Shown: positions 1-9,652, counted from the first letter of the stretch. The stretch: DNA of 64,000 nt from a bacterium (GCA_016721565.1 JADKHW010000002.1:124001-188000), one strand, 5' to 3'. A program made the numbers and translations. Notes: generated by a model from the sequence alone, not told the origin.

Positions 1-1002
1 GCTGAACTCGCCGACTTTCAGACAGACCTGAACAGTCGTCGCGAAGTTCCACGATATGTTTGGGATGTTCTTGAGGCGATGCCAAAAGACAGCCACCCGA
101 TGGCAACCTTCAATTTGTTGGTATTGGCCCTCGAGCGTGAGTCAATTTTCCGCAAGCGCTATGACGAAGGTATGCCAAAGGATCAATATTGGCATGCCGT
201 GCTTGAAGATTGCCTAAACCTTGTTGCAAAGCTTCCCGAAATTGCCGCCGGTGTCTATCGCTGGCGATACGATCTCGGGCAGCGCATCGCGCCCAAGGCA
301 GGTCTTGATTGGGCGGCATCTTACGCCTATATGATGGGCATCGAAGATAAGGACGGCGGTTTCGCTCGCCTCATGCGTCTGTACATGACATTACACACGG
401 ACCACGAAAGCGGTAACGTTTCTGCCCATACCTCGCATTGTGTCGGCTCCGCTTTGTCGGATCCGTACTACACAATCTGCGCCGGACTGAATGGTTTGGC
501 AGGACCTCTGCATGGTCTTGCCAATCAGGAAGTCCTCGAATGGCTGCTTGATGTAATCAACAAGTTTAACGGTGTTCCGTCGAATGAGCAATTGCATAAT
601 TTCGCTCAGGAAACGTTGAACAGTGGGCGTGTGATTCCTGGCTACGGCCACGCTGTTTTGCGTGTGGTCGATCCGCGCTTCACTGCGTTCATGGAGTTCG
701 GTAAGAAAGAATGCCCGAATGCTCCGGTGTTCAAACTCGCGGAGCAAGTGTTCAACGTCGTGCCCGATATTCTGAAAACGATTCAGAAAATCAAGGATCC
801 GTGGCCAAACGTTGATTCAATTTCCGGCAGTTTGTTGCATCACTACGGTGTGACGCAGGCTCGTTACTATACGGTGTTATTTGGCGTTTCGCGTGCAATT
901 GGTATCTCGTCGCAGCTCGTTCTGAGCCGCGCATGGGGCGAGCCGATCCAGCGCCCGAAATCGATCACACTTGGTGCGCTTAAGAAACTCGCCGGCGCCT
1001 AA
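1..1002 (+). CDS. gltA: Citrate synthase, eukaryotic-type, 5' truncated
   Basis: Condenses acetyl-CoA and oxaloacetate to citrate, the entry step of the TCA cycle. The reading frame is open to the left edge of the window, so the start lies outside; 333 codons are present of the roughly 430 usual for the family. Catalytic regions are visible: HGLANQE (first His), GYGHAVLR (second His) and NVDSISGSLLHHYG (Asp). The stretch LHTDHESGNVSAHTSH and the end SRAWGEPIQRPKS are closer to mitochondrial-type citrate synthases than to the E. coli hexameric type (family knowledge). A strong terminator follows 20 bases after the stop, so it ends its transcript. The next gene is on the opposite strand. Confidence 0.95.
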   Translation, partial: AELADFQTDLNSRREVPRYVWDVLEAMPKDSHPMATFNLLVLALERESIFRKRYDEGMPKDQYWHAVLEDCLNLVAKLPEIAAGVYRWRYDLGQRIAPKAGLDWAASYAYMMGIEDKDGGFARLMRLYMTLHTDHESGNVSAHTSHCVGSALSDPYYTICAGLNGLAGPLHGLANQEVLEWLLDVINKFNGVPSNEQLHNFAQETLNSGRVIPGYGHAVLRVVDPRFTAFMEFGKKECPNAPVFKLAEQVFNVVPDILKTIQKIKDPWPNVDSISGSLLHHYGVTQARYYTVLFGVSRAIGISSQLVLSRAWGEPIQRPKSITLGALKKLAGA

Positions 1003-1022
1003 GCAGTTTCTCTTCGCAATTC

Positions 1023-1055
1023 AAAAGCCCGATCACAATGTGGTCGGGCTTTTTC
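1023..1055 (+). terminator. Intrinsic terminator after gltA
   Basis: GCCCGATCAC pairs with GTGGTCGGGC (one G-T pair) around a short AAT loop, preceded by AAAA and followed by TTTTT. The A-run on the left means it may also work for the convergent minus-strand gene. Confidence 0.85.
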
Positions 1056-1077
1056 TATCATACCATTCTGATTTAGA

Positions 1078-2398
1078 CTATGCCGTTGTCTGTGCTCGCA
1101 ACGGTTTGTAGCATGAGGTGGGATCGCACTTGTTCACGAGTGCAAGCTCCCAACTCTGCGTCAAGGCATCGCGGTAGAGCGATACGTCACTCATTCCCGA
1201 CCCCAACAGCACCGGACAACCCTGTAAATTCAAAGCGTCTTCAGCTAATCTCTCAAGCAATTCAGCGGCGCGGCGAGCTGTGCGTGCTTCATCATCGGGA
1301 TGTAATACCCACACGTTCACATGCCCAATGTCCAGCGTACCCCAAACGGCAACAGTGAGGCTCCGATCGCGTGCAAGTTCGTTAACACGCTCATCAAAAT
1401 CACACATAGCTTCCGAAGGAAGACGATAGCGACCGCAGCTCTTGTTGGCAAACAAACGGCTCAGTGTGCGCGGCAATCTAAATAGATTTTGCCACATATG
1501 ATTGACCGGTGTAATACCCTCGACCCTTTGATGAACAAGTTCCGGCGCGACTTCGGCTCCGATATTACCGTCCCACTCACAAGCAAGCAGTCCAACGGCA
1601 TTCTCAGAAATGAGATTATCGTTTCCTTGCCTAAGCGCGTTGGTCGCAGTGCCAGTCCAAAAGGGTAGCGCGCTTGGCATCGGCACGCCATAGCGCCAAC
1701 CGTGATACACATCACTTAACTCTTAATCGATTGACATTCACACAACAGCAGAGTACGGGATTCGGGTATTGGCTCCAAAGCAAGCTCGAATCTCGTCATA
1801 ATGCCGTATCGAGCCGCGCTGCCAAATAACAAGGAGAGACGTCAATGTTGTCACCCGTGCTACCGGGTCCAGTCGCGAACAGTTCACCGTCATATCCAAT
1901 CCATTCGATCCGGCGGAGATTCGAAATCACTCCGCCACCGCGATGGCATCTTACACCTTCCGCCGCCCGCGCGAACAATGTTCCCATAGTCTCACCCGGC
2001 TCAAGTGGATGGAGCGGTAGCCACACCAATCCTCGTTGAGAAAGCTCGACGGCAATTGTTTCGAGCGGAGTTCCCGAATCTACCCACAAGCCCAAGCCAT
2101 CGGAAGATAGTTGCGATGGACCTGCGAGTCGATGCACCAGAATCAACATCGCCCCTTCAAGTTCATGCACCGTCGCCGGAGAATGACCGGAGGCCACTGC
2201 TACGCGCATATCCTTTTCTGCCGCGAATCTCAGGACCGTTTGCAGTTCTTGAACATTAGGCGGCTCAACAATCAGCTCCGGCAGATCATTCTTTCGCAGT
2301 GTTCCGCTCAGCAACGGCAAGAGCTGTTTCTGCCCCGCATGCACTGTTGTGCCCGGAGCCTGTTTCTTGAGCTTACTGTAACGGTCGAACAGAATCAT
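1078..2398 (-). pseudogene. FAD-linked oxidase (GlcD/GlcE-like), broken by two frameshifts
   Basis: The first 200 residues (2398 down to about 1800) look like an FAD-binding PCMH domain of the glycolate/lactate oxidase family: ELIVEPPNVQELQTVLRFAA, then VAVASGHSP and the glycine-rich MGTLFARAAEG region. The frame stops at 1796, but a second frame continues with GIMTRFELALEPIPESRTLL, the usual next segment of these oxidases. A third frame from about 1725 (in the 1710 region) carries the C-terminal domain, ending in the equivalent of the family's GHxGDGNxH region (here WGTLDIGHVNVWVL). Two shifts, each like a missing base, separate the parts. The gene start overlaps the FmdB gene stop by four bases (ATGA). 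True decay or sequence error are both possible. Confidence 0.7.
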
Positions 2399-2712
2399 GA
2401 TTTGCTGTCAGAGCTTGTTGATGAGGTGCTTGACGACGAAGAAGAGTCTGGCGTTTTTGATTCAGTCGTATTGGACTCTGACGATTTAGACTCCGATGGC
2501 TTGTTCGAATGCGAGCCTCCAGCACTGCTGTTCTTCTTGGCGTAATCGGTGATGTAGAATCCCGAGCCTTTGAAGATCAAACCAGAGCCGCCGGAGATTT
2601 TTCGTTTAGCGGGTGCACCGCAAATCGGGCAGACCTCAATTGGAGGAGCCACAATGCTCTGAAATTCTTCAAATTCGTGGCCGTTCCCGCAGATGTGCTC
2701 GTATGTGGGCAT
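2395..2712 (-). CDS. FmdB-type zinc ribbon protein
   Basis: A 105-residue protein opening MPTYEHICGNGHEFEEFQS, the standard start of the FmdB/CxxC_CxxC_SSSS putative regulatory family. A metal-binding CPICGAP motif follows near residue 33 and the family's GSGFYITDY segment near residue 50. The last 45 residues are a low-complexity Ser/Thr/Lys tail. The role of this family is not settled; regulation of amidase expression was proposed for the name-giving FmdB. It sits between an aminotransferase gene and the broken FAD oxidase, and its stop overlaps the latter's start as ATGA, so the two were probably translated together. Confidence 0.85.
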   Translation of the reverse strand: MPTYEHICGNGHEFEEFQSIVAPPIEVCPICGAPAKRKISGGSGLIFKGSGFYITDYAKKNSSAGGSHSNKPSESKSSESNTTESKTPDSSSSSSTSSTSSDSKS

Positions 2713-2730
2713 GTCCTAATTCAAGTTTCG

Positions 2731-3918
2731 TTAGTTAATTTCTGCAACTGCGGCCGCAATGCGCTTGCAGGCTTCGCGGACGATTTCATCAGACGTGGCG
2801 AATGACAAGCGAATACAATCCGGAGCGCGGAAAGCCGAACCCGGCACAACCGCGACGTGATACTTGTCAAGCAAATAGTGCGTAAATCCCGTTGAGTCTT
2901 TGAGCGGCTTACCGTCCACGCTTCCGGTCAGCATGGAGGGAATGTGTGGGAAAGCATAGAATGCGCCTTCCGGTCGATCAAGGTGCATGCCCGGAACATT
3001 GCCCAATTCTTCATAACAAATGTCGCGACGGCGCCTAAAATCATCGACCATCATCTGCGGATAGGCCAAACCGCCTTTGAGTCCGGCCAAAGCTGCTTTC
3101 TGGGAAATCGAGCATGCTGATGATGTCATCTGGCTTTGGATCTTGCAAATTGCGTCGGCAACGTCTTGCGGAGCGGCGCAGTAACCGATTCGCCATCCGG
3201 TCATAGCGTAACTCTTTGAGACGCCATTCACAACAATCGTGCGATCCTGCAACCACGGATATTGAGCTGCACTCACATGTTCGCGGCCGTCGAAACGCAA
3301 GTACTCATAAATTTCATCTGAGAGTACATATGCGCGATGTCGCTTCAACACGTCTGCAATCGCATCCATCTCTGCACGCGTCATCACAGTGCCCGTCGGA
3401 TTACAGGGACTGTTCAGCATCACGACTTTCGTGCGCGGCGTCAGTAGTCGTTCCAGCACGTCTGCGCGCAGGTGAAAGCCGTCTTCCACTTTTGTCGGCG
3501 CAAAAACGACTTCACCACCCGCCAACCAAACCAATTCCGGATATGACAACCAACTTGGCTCGGGCACGATTACCTCATCGCCAGGATCAACCAATGCAAG
3601 CAGTGAACTTGCCAGGATGTGCTTGGCACCGTTGCCTACGACAATTTGCTTTGCCGTATACTCGAGGCCGTTGTCGCGTTTCAGTTTCTCTACAATCGCT
3701 TGCCTTAGTTCTACTATGCCAGCGGCTGCGGTGTAACGTGTAAAATTTTCATTAATTGCCTGAATACCGGCCGCTTTTACTTCAGGTGGCGACGGATGAT
3801 CCGGTTCGCCGACCGACATGTCATAGATGGTTACGCCCTGCTTTTGCAGTTCACGCACCTTTTCTACAATGGCCAGAGTTTGCGATATCGTCAGGCGCGA
3901 GACTCGGGACGAAAGCAC
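2731..3918 (-). CDS. Class I/II PLP aminotransferase (aspartate-type)
   Basis: A 395-residue fold-type I aminotransferase, probably aspartate or aromatic aminotransferase. It moves an amino group between amino acids and 2-oxo acids in the cytoplasm. Visible motifs: SVGEPDHPSP near residue 35, YTAAAG near 62, SPCNPTGTV near 170, SDEIYEYLRFDG near 200, and the PLP lysine in VNGVSKSYAMTGWRIGY (Lys235), followed by the C-terminal RLSFATS arginine that binds the substrate carboxylate. The start is GTG, supported by an AAGGAAGGG ribosome site five bases upstream. Exact substrate cannot be told from motifs. It follows a lipoprotein gene after only 24 bases, so it likely shares its transcript. Confidence 0.9.
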   Translation of the reverse strand: MLSSRVSRLTISQTLAIVEKVRELQKQGVTIYDMSVGEPDHPSPPEVKAAGIQAINENFTRYTAAAGIVELRQAIVEKLKRDNGLEYTAKQIVVGNGAKHILASSLLALVDPGDEVIVPEPSWLSYPELVWLAGGEVVFAPTKVEDGFHLRADVLERLLTPRTKVVMLNSPCNPTGTVMTRAEMDAIADVLKRHRAYVLSDEIYEYLRFDGREHVSAAQYPWLQDRTIVVNGVSKSYAMTGWRIGYCAAPQDVADAICKIQSQMTSSACSISQKAALAGLKGGLAYPQMMVDDFRRRRDICYEELGNVPGMHLDRPEGAFYAFPHIPSMLTGSVDGKPLKDSTGFTHYLLDKYHVAVVPGSAFRAPDCIRLSFATSDEIVREACKRIAAAVAEIN

Positions 3919-3942
3919 GAGTGCCCTTCCTTCTCTTGTGTA

Positions 3943-4446
3943 TTAGAAATCATCCTGCCAAAACAGGATTCGAAATCGATCATCAACCGGTTTATAAACC
4001 GTAAAACGAGCAAATCCCAACAGCGGTGACAAATTATCCAAAACCAATTGATATTGTGCGCGGAACTCAATCATACTGTCCGGCGTCGTTAGCGCCAGAG
4101 TTTCACCCGGAATTCCAGCCCAAATCAACGATATTCTGTCATACGCGCGAAACAACCTTGCCGTGGTCTGTAGGTCAGTTTCACGCAACCAACCATCCTG
4201 CCGCTGCAAGTCCAAATCAAAATAAGTGAACTGAAACGACTCGTCTAACAGCTCCGAGTAACGGAGCGAGTCCTTCAGTTCATACGACGTCACAAAATTT
4301 TCCAGCATTCCGCCGACCGTATGCGCATCGGACCATATCGTTCCAGCGTCACCACGCAGAGTCGGCGCGAACGGATTCGAGCACGAGAGCACACTGCCCA
4401 GCGCGCAGATCAGCGCGACTGCACGAGCGCTTTTAATTCGCTCCAT
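3943..4446 (-). CDS. Predicted lipoprotein of unknown function
   Basis: From the chosen start (MERIKSARAVALICALG) the protein has a short charged N-terminus, a hydrophobic segment and a lipobox ending in LSCS, so it is probably a membrane-anchored lipoprotein of about 167 residues. A longer start at 4479 would add eleven residues but would put non-hydrophobic sequence ahead of the signal. The body is an alpha+beta mix (DESFQFTYFDLDLQRQDGW) reminiscent of NTF2-like folds, but I do not recognise a family. It overlaps the end of the upstream lipoprotein gene by 37 bases. The two proteins share the motif pattern of an 'SFEF/SFQF' segment and a terminal Trp-rich strand, so they may be distant paralogues. 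Confidence 0.7.
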   Translation of the reverse strand: MERIKSARAVALICALGSVLSCSNPFAPTLRGDAGTIWSDAHTVGGMLENFVTSYELKDSLRYSELLDESFQFTYFDLDLQRQDGWLRETDLQTTARLFRAYDRISLIWAGIPGETLALTTPDSMIEFRAQYQLVLDNLSPLLGFARFTVYKPVDDRFRILFWQDDF

Positions 4447-4976
4447 GAGGCCAGCTCGTCCGTGCGACGGTCGCTCCATTTGCGGATCTCCCAGTAGCCT
4501 TGATCGCCAATCTTAAGCGAGAACTGTGCTTCGCCCGCCATTGGGCCAGGCGCACCTGCAATCGCAACTTGCGCGGTCAACTCATAGTGCGCGCTAATGT
4601 GCGCCGTGTCCGCGAGCAATGTTTGCTCAATTGCTGAAAAAACGACAAAGGCGATACTGTCGCGCGGCAGAACTCCCTCGCCGAACAAACTATTTATGTG
4701 CACCTGCTCGTTTGCGCGATCCCACTCTGCTAAACCTGGCTGCACTTGCAACACAGCCGGATCGGCCATGAACTCAAAACTATCTTGCGGAAACGAGCGC
4801 ATATAATTCGCTGCGTTGCGCTCAAAGATAGCCAGAGACATATTCGCCAAGACGTCTTCCGGCGAAATCGGCACTTCCCACGTTCCGCGCGCGCCCTCTG
4901 GGTCTTCTGGATCACGCGTGTCAAACAGCTCGCAGCCAGTCAACAAGACCAAACATGTCAGCAGTACGATTCTCAT
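4410..4976 (-). CDS. Predicted lipoprotein of unknown function
   Basis: Start chosen at the ATG that overlaps the stop of the upstream carrier gene as TGATG; this gives MRIVLLTCLVLLTGCELF, a clean lipoprotein signal with the lipobox LTGC. The mature part of about 170 residues begins with an acidic linker (DTRDPEDPEGARGTWE) and includes SPEDVLANMSLAIFERNAAN. This resembles the start of NTF2-like/SnoaL-type small domains, but no confident family can be named. The end GYWEIRKWSDRRTDE is typical of such folds (inference). It is translationally coupled to the transporter and overlaps the next lipoprotein gene, so all three look like one operon. Confidence 0.75.
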   Translation of the reverse strand: MRIVLLTCLVLLTGCELFDTRDPEDPEGARGTWEVPISPEDVLANMSLAIFERNAANYMRSFPQDSFEFMADPAVLQVQPGLAEWDRANEQVHINSLFGEGVLPRDSIAFVVFSAIEQTLLADTAHISAHYELTAQVAIAGAPGPMAGEAQFSLKIGDQGYWEIRKWSDRRTDELASWSELKALVQSR

Positions 4977-6265
4977 CACAGAACAAAATACCATGTGATG
5001 AGCAGCACCGGAGCAAGAAATGGTAGAGCAAATTTCACGATGTACTCCATAAAACTCGGAGTTGGCAACTTTTCATGTTCGACAATCGCTTTGCACATAA
5101 AGTTTGGGCCATTGCCAATATAGGTCACAGCTCCAAAGAAAACGGCCGCAATCGATATTGTCCTAAGTAGATCAGGATGTGTGACTGCAAACTGCATGAC
5201 TTGCGCTTTATCATTCACATCCATCCCGTGCAGGCCCATGCCAGTCGTTAAGAAATTCAGATAGGTAGGAGCATTATCCAGCACAGCTGAGAGCCCACCT
5301 GTCAGCCAGTAAAACTGCGTTGCGCTCTGAATCCCCAGCGCCCCGGCGTTGTGAGCAAGCCAATCGAGCGCAGGCATCATTGCTGCGAAAATCGCAAGAA
5401 ACAACCACGCAACTTCCTTCACGGGATGGAACTTGAAGTTGTTGCGCTTGTGAATGTGCGTTGGTGTCAAATAATACGACCCAGCCGCCGCGCCAATCAT
5501 CAAAAACTCTCTCAGCAAGATCGGCGCTTCCACGAACGCCGCTCCGACAATCACTGCGAGAAACGGTAAGTTTATCAAGCCACGCACTCGGAAGCGATCC
5601 TCAAGTTCAGCAGCTTCCTGTTCGCGTTCTGAATGGCGCTCATACTCGCGTTTATCAACGAAGTAAAACAGCACGAGCAGGATCGATATTGCAATCGCCC
5701 ACTTATACCAAAGAACCTCAAAAACCCAAAAGAACGGTACGCCGCGCAAGTACCCAAGAAATAACGGAGGGTCGCCAATCGGGGTCAGCGCGCCGCCACA
5801 ATTCGACACGATAAAGATAAAGAACGCAATGTGATGCTTCTGAAATCGCCAAGAATTCCCACGAATGAACGGTCTGATTAGAATCATCGATGCGCCGGTC
5901 GTACCGACCAGATTGGCGAGCACAGCACCAATCGCCAGGATTCCGAGATTCTGATTCGGAGTCAAGCGACCCGTCATTGCCACAAGGATTCCACCCGACA
6001 CAACGTACAACGAACCGATTAGTGCAATGAACGAAAAGTACTCATGCCCGACGTGCAGCAATTGCGCCGTCGCACCGCGCGCAAAAAAGTAATAAGCCGC
6101 AACTGCCGCACCAAGCGGAACTGTCAGCCACGGATAGTACTTTTCCCAAAACTTGTGATTGATTAGCGGCCAAAGAGCAATCTGAACGAGTATCAACGCA
6201 AACGGAACCGCCCATAACAGCGATGGCGGATCTAAATGTCCTCCAGCGGCAAGTAGCGGCGTCAT
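4976..6265 (-). CDS. Sodium:proton antiporter / CitMHS-type membrane carrier
   Basis: A polytopic inner-membrane protein of about 429 residues with ten or more hydrophobic segments. The signature region NCGGALTPIGDPPLFLGYLRG near residue 155 and a second half-repeat with SAVLDNAPTYLNFL match the ion-transporter superfamily (NhaD, CitMHS, arsenite pump); the GDPP motif is typical of the putative citrate transport/sodium:proton antiporter branch. A hydrophilic loop (DKREYERHSEREQEAAELED) separates the halves. The transported ion cannot be decided from sequence. I start at the ATG at 6265; a TTG five codons earlier (6280) is possible. The stop overlaps the next gene's start (TGATG). Confidence 0.85.
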   Translation of the reverse strand: MTPLLAAGGHLDPPSLLWAVPFALILVQIALWPLINHKFWEKYYPWLTVPLGAAVAAYYFFARGATAQLLHVGHEYFSFIALIGSLYVVSGGILVAMTGRLTPNQNLGILAIGAVLANLVGTTGASMILIRPFIRGNSWRFQKHHIAFFIFIVSNCGGALTPIGDPPLFLGYLRGVPFFWVFEVLWYKWAIAISILLVLFYFVDKREYERHSEREQEAAELEDRFRVRGLINLPFLAVIVGAAFVEAPILLREFLMIGAAAGSYYLTPTHIHKRNNFKFHPVKEVAWLFLAIFAAMMPALDWLAHNAGALGIQSATQFYWLTGGLSAVLDNAPTYLNFLTTGMGLHGMDVNDKAQVMQFAVTHPDLLRTISIAAVFFGAVTYIGNGPNFMCKAIVEHEKLPTPSFMEYIVKFALPFLAPVLLITWYFVL

Positions 6266-6303
6266 GAACGAACTAATCAATGCAGGTGTCCAATTGTTGC
6301 GGA

Positions 6304-7074
6304 TTACGATGGCAGGAGGGTTTCAATGGAACGTCTCAACCATTCGGATAACACCGGACGAAAACGACTGCGCGCATCTTCATCTTCACGGCAGTTCCGA
6401 GGAATCTCGATATGCAGCGCCGCACGGCAAATCTTTGGAGCAAGCGAACCGTTTGCCTTGGTGCCTTGCGCCGTGAATCGAATTTCGTCCAACGGCTCTA
6501 TGGCAAGCTCCGGCAAACGCAAATCAACTTCAGACAACTCAGTATAACACTGCTTGAGCTGTACAGCTTGTGTCGCAGAAATTCCCGTGGCTGCCACTTC
6601 AAGCTTAGTGTGTCTGCGATGGCCGTGCAATTCAATCAGCAGAGTCAGCGGCATAATGCGCCCGGCTTCATGCAATGCTGAACGATATTTTTGGAAAGCG
6701 GCCATCGCACGAGGCGTTTCGTGTTCAACCCCTCCTTTGCGCTTCGACTCAGTCGGACGATTCACATGAATGTGTCTGCCGATTGAAACCGGAATAGTCC
6801 CACCGTCGTCATCCCGAAAATTCTTCGCAAGCACTTGCCCGCAATTCAAATCGTGGGCCAACCGGTTTGCGAAGTACTCCGTCCAATTGTCAAAGCTAAC
6901 GTGCGGCGCGGCAACGACTATGCCTTCATCAAGCGCGCAGATGCGTTTGACGACAACGTATGTCGGAATCCACTCTTGCAACAGCCGCTGCATCTCCGCT
7001 TTCGGATATGTCTTTCCGTCGGTTGCTGATAGCGGATCAACTTTGTTTGCCAATGCGGCAAACATTTCGCGCAT
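6304..7074 (-). CDS. N-formylglutamate amidohydrolase-like protein
   Basis: The pattern of motifs fits the N-formylglutamate amidohydrolase/zinc peptidase-like fold: VVAAPHVSFDNWTE near residue 50, HIHVNRPTESKR near 100 and LLIELHGHRRHT near 145, equivalent to the family's xxPHxG, xDxNR and xDLHGH segments that hold the zinc site. The ends differ from typical HutG/HutE proteins, so the substrate is uncertain. Start chosen at the ATG overlapping the Nudix gene stop (TGATG at 7074-7076); an ATG eight codons upstream (7098) is the alternative. No histidine-degradation genes are nearby. Confidence 0.5.
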   Translation of the reverse strand: MREMFAALANKVDPLSATDGKTYPKAEMQRLLQEWIPTYVVVKRICALDEGIVVAAPHVSFDNWTEYFANRLAHDLNCGQVLAKNFRDDDGGTIPVSIGRHIHVNRPTESKRKGGVEHETPRAMAAFQKYRSALHEAGRIMPLTLLIELHGHRRHTKLEVAATGISATQAVQLKQCYTELSEVDLRLPELAIEPLDEIRFTAQGTKANGSLAPKICRAALHIEIPRNCREDEDARSRFRPVLSEWLRRSIETLLPS

Positions 7075-7520
7075 CAGCGCTTCGCGATCGCCGTCCATGC
7101 CTCGTATTTTTCAAAGGCTTCTACAAAACTGTGTGCTCGATATCCGTGACCGTATTCGTCCTGCGTACGGATATGCCCCGCCTCAATTTCATACTTTGTT
7201 GCCCAGACAAACGCGGAATGTTCGTTGCTTAAGTGCAGTTCGCTCGAGTCACACGTCGCAAGATAGTTGATACACAAAATCGGACTTGCGCCGTTCGCGT
7301 ACACGCCAAACCAGGTTTGCGCAACGCCGAAGATTTCCGGAGTTAATCCCGTTTCCTCTTGAACCTCTCTGAGCGCTCCATGCAACGGATCTTCGCCAAT
7401 TTCAAGTCTGCCACCCGGAGGAGCAAGCGTCTGCGGCGGAGCAACGCGTTTCAGTAACAGAACTCTGTCATCTCGAAAGATGTAAACAGCAGCTGCAACC
7501 CGATGTGTTAAGTCGCTCAC
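7074..7520 (-). CDS. Nudix hydrolase
   Basis: A protein of about 148 residues with a complete Nudix box, G-RLEIG-E-DPLHGAL-REVQEETGL, matching GX5EX7REUXEEXGU, which binds the metal and cuts a nucleoside diphosphate linked to another group. The N-terminal strand AAVYIFRDDRVLLLKR and the PPGGRLEIGE context suggest a MutT/ADP-ribose-type housecleaning or dinucleotide pyrophosphatase; the substrate is not readable. The start is taken as the GTG that overlaps the rsmD stop (GTGA at 7517-7520), in place of a TTG at 7535. It lies between rsmD and the formylglutamate-hydrolase-like gene in a tightly packed operon. Confidence 0.88.
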   Translation of the reverse strand: MSDLTHRVAAAVYIFRDDRVLLLKRVAPPQTLAPPGGRLEIGEDPLHGALREVQEETGLTPEIFGVAQTWFGVYANGASPILCINYLATCDSSELHLSNEHSAFVWATKYEIEAGHIRTQDEYGHGYRAHSFVEAFEKYEAWTAIAKR

Positions 7521-8059
7521 GAAACTGCGTCCCAAATACTAACAGTTGTGTCCCCAAACACTCTTGACTTTCTAAGTTTCAATCCCACAACATCCGGAGG
7601 AGCTTGGCGTTTCGAATGTTCAAACACAACCACGCCTTTCGGAGCCAGTAATTTTGAATCGAGAATGTGTTCCAACAACTCAGCTGGAACAACTTTCTCG
7701 TACGGTGGATCAGCAAAAATAAGATTGAACGGCTCTGTGAAGCGGTTGGCGTTATTCAGAAAGTGCAGCACGTCTTCACAATGCACGACAGAGCGATCTT
7801 CAAGATGATATTGCGTGATCGCACGCTTCATGCGTTTTTCCGCTTCGCGCGATTTGTCCACTAAAACGGCAACATCCGCACCGCGACGTAGCGCGAGCAC
7901 ACCGTACGAGCCGATGCCTGCATACAAATCGAGCACACGCGTGTCGGCGATTTCCGCATGCAGCATATCAAAGACCGATTCCAACGTGCGCGCAGACGTG
8001 GGGCGCATTTCTACTTGCGTTTTCCCTCGCCGCAAGCCCGACGACATCCGCACCGCCAT
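7517..8059 (-). CDS. rsmD: 16S rRNA (guanine(966)-N2)-methyltransferase
   Basis: Methylates G966 of 16S rRNA during small-subunit assembly using S-adenosylmethionine. The order of motifs is that of RsmD: MRPTSARTLESVFDML (family R-PT-D-xREAxFN), the SAM-binding VLDLYAGIGSYGVLALRRGA, an acidic VLVDKS that ends strand 2, and the catalytic DPPY motif (NLIFADPPYEKV). Start is at 8059 because AAGGAG lies six bases upstream; the longer frame from 8101 lacks a site. Length of about 180 residues is normal. It is followed by the Nudix gene with a GTGA overlap. Confidence 0.92.
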   Translation of the reverse strand: MAVRMSSGLRRGKTQVEMRPTSARTLESVFDMLHAEIADTRVLDLYAGIGSYGVLALRRGADVAVLVDKSREAEKRMKRAITQYHLEDRSVVHCEDVLHFLNNANRFTEPFNLIFADPPYEKVVPAELLEHILDSKLLAPKGVVVFEHSKRQAPPDVVGLKLRKSRVFGDTTVSIWDAVS

Positions 8060-8105
8060 GATTGTCTCCTTATCTCTACACTGCCTTGAAAGGCAGTTCA
8101 CTCAT

Positions 8106-8507
8106 CTATTCACTAACTACAACGCGGTCACGCATTGCAGCGATCTTCTTCGGTCCGATCCCCGAAACCCGTTCCAAATCATCTGCCGAAACAAACGGCC
8201 CGTTCGCTTCCCGCTCTTCAATGATTCGCGAGGCCAACACCGGCCCCACTCCGGGCAAACGTTCCAACTCCTCCGCAGTTGCACTATTCACATTAATCGG
8301 TTTCTTGAGTTCCGCGACGCGAATCACGTGTAGAGAATCAGCCGTTCGCGCTAGTACTGGATCAATTCCCATCGAGACAAGCCGTGATGTTCCCGCTACC
8401 GATCTCCCTAACCACTGCTCGCGTATCTCAAGCGCAGTTCCGAAAACGAAACTTAATCCCAGCAGCCAAGCTAACGCCCGGCGACTGAAATCAAACCTCC
8501 AGATCAT
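8106..8507 (-). CDS. ComEA-like helix-hairpin-helix protein
   Basis: A 133-residue protein with one N-terminal membrane segment ([15 protein letters not shown]) and a C-terminal tandem helix-hairpin-helix domain: [20 protein letters not shown] followed by [19 protein letters not shown]. This is the layout of ComEA, which binds DNA non-specifically on the outer face of the membrane during uptake, and of related small HhH proteins. No other competence genes are visible, so a role in transformation is only an inference. The ATG overlaps the dnaJ stop by four bases on the downstream side. Confidence 0.82.
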   Translation of the reverse strand: MIWRFDFSRRALAWLLGLSFVFGTALEIREQWLGRSVAGTSRLVSMGIDPVLARTADSLHVIRVAELKKPINVNSATAEELERLPGVGPVLASRIIEEREANGPFVSADDLERVSGIGPKKIAAMRDRVVVSE

Positions 8508-9652
8508 TGCCCGAGCGCCTCTTTGACGCGCGCAAAGAAGCCCTTGTCGTTAGCTTGCACTTTGAAATTATCGCTGTTGCTGAGCTTCTCGATCATCTCT
8601 TTTTCGCTTGAGCTTAGTTTTTTCGGCACATGCAACTCAATTTCAACCAATTGGTCTCCGCGACCGTAACCATTCACGGATGGCAGCCCTTTGCCGCGCA
8701 TGCGCAAGAGTTTGCCCGGAGTCATCCCCGGTTCAATCTTGAGTTGCGCTCGACCAGATAGCGTCGGCACTTCAACTGAAGCACCTAACAACAACTGCGG
8801 AATTGAAACACTCAATTTATAAATTACATTGTCGCCGTCGCGCTCGAAATACTCGTGCTCTTTCTCATCAATCAAGGCGATTAGATCACCTGCCGGGCCG
8901 TTACGCGGACCGCTATGACCTTCACCGCGCAACGTCAAGTAGTGCCCGCTCGAAACTCCGGCGGGAACGTCTACGTGGATCGTATCTTCGGTTCGGGTGC
9001 GTCCGTCGCCGTCGCATGTCTTACACGGATTGGAAACGACGCGGCCTTCACCGTGACATTGCGGACACGTTTGAATATTGACAAACTGTCCGAGAATTGT
9101 CTTGGAGACTTGCCTGACTTGCCCCTGTCCGCGACATGTTGGACATTCCTGCGGCGCGCTCCCAGCAGCCGATCCTGTCCCGCTGCACGTTGTGCAAGGA
9201 CGGAATCGCTTGACCTTGATCGTCTTGCGCACGCCTTCGGAAATCTCTTCAAGCGTGAGCGAGAGTTTTAGTTGCAAATCATTGCCGCGCACTCGTGTCG
9301 AGCCGCCGCGTCCACCGCGTTGTTGACCGAAGAAGTCGCCAAACATGCCGCCATCCATGAACTGCCGCAGTGCATCAGACAAATCAAACTCAAAGCTTCC
9401 ACCCTGCCCCGGACGCGGACCTGCGCCGCCACCCTGCACATTACCAAATCGATCATACTGCGCACGCTTATTCTGATCAGAGAGCACGGCATAAGCTTCG
9501 CCGACTTCCTTAAACTTCTCTTCCGCCGCCGCGTCACCTTTATTGCGGTCAGGATGAAACTCCATCGCGAGTTTGCGATAGGCTTTCTTAATCTCGTCCG
9601 GCGTCGCTCCGCGACTGACTCCCAATACTTCGTAATAATCCCGCCTGGCCAT
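8504..9652 (-). CDS. dnaJ: Chaperone protein DnaJ
   Basis: Cytoplasmic Hsp40 co-chaperone that delivers substrates to DnaK and stimulates its ATPase. At 382 residues all domains are present: J domain with HPD at residues 33-35, a Gly/Phe-rich linker (residues 75-120), a zinc-finger domain with four CxxCxGxG repeats ([32 protein letters not shown]), and the C-terminal substrate-binding barrels. It begins immediately after the grpE stop with no gap and is followed by the HhH gene with an ATGA overlap. The hrcA-grpE-dnaJ order is conserved in many bacteria, but dnaK is not in this window. Confidence 0.97.
   Translation of the reverse strand: MARRDYYEVLGVSRGATPDEIKKAYRKLAMEFHPDRNKGDAAAEEKFKEVGEAYAVLSDQNKRAQYDRFGNVQGGGAGPRPGQGGSFEFDLSDALRQFMDGGMFGDFFGQQRGGRGGSTRVRGNDLQLKLSLTLEEISEGVRKTIKVKRFRPCTTCSGTGSAAGSAPQECPTCRGQGQVRQVSKTILGQFVNIQTCPQCHGEGRVVSNPCKTCDGDGRTRTEDTIHVDVPAGVSSGHYLTLRGEGHSGPRNGPAGDLIALIDEKEHEYFERDGDNVIYKLSVSIPQLLLGASVEVPTLSGRAQLKIEPGMTPGKLLRMRGKGLPSVNGYGRGDQLVEIELHVPKKLSSSEKEMIEKLSNSDNFKVQANDKGFFARVKEALGQ

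Noticed and set aside
8504..9652. CxxCH in DnaJ (CPQCHGEG) as a haem site
   Set aside because: It is one of four CxxCxGxG zinc-finger repeats, and the protein has no signal peptide.
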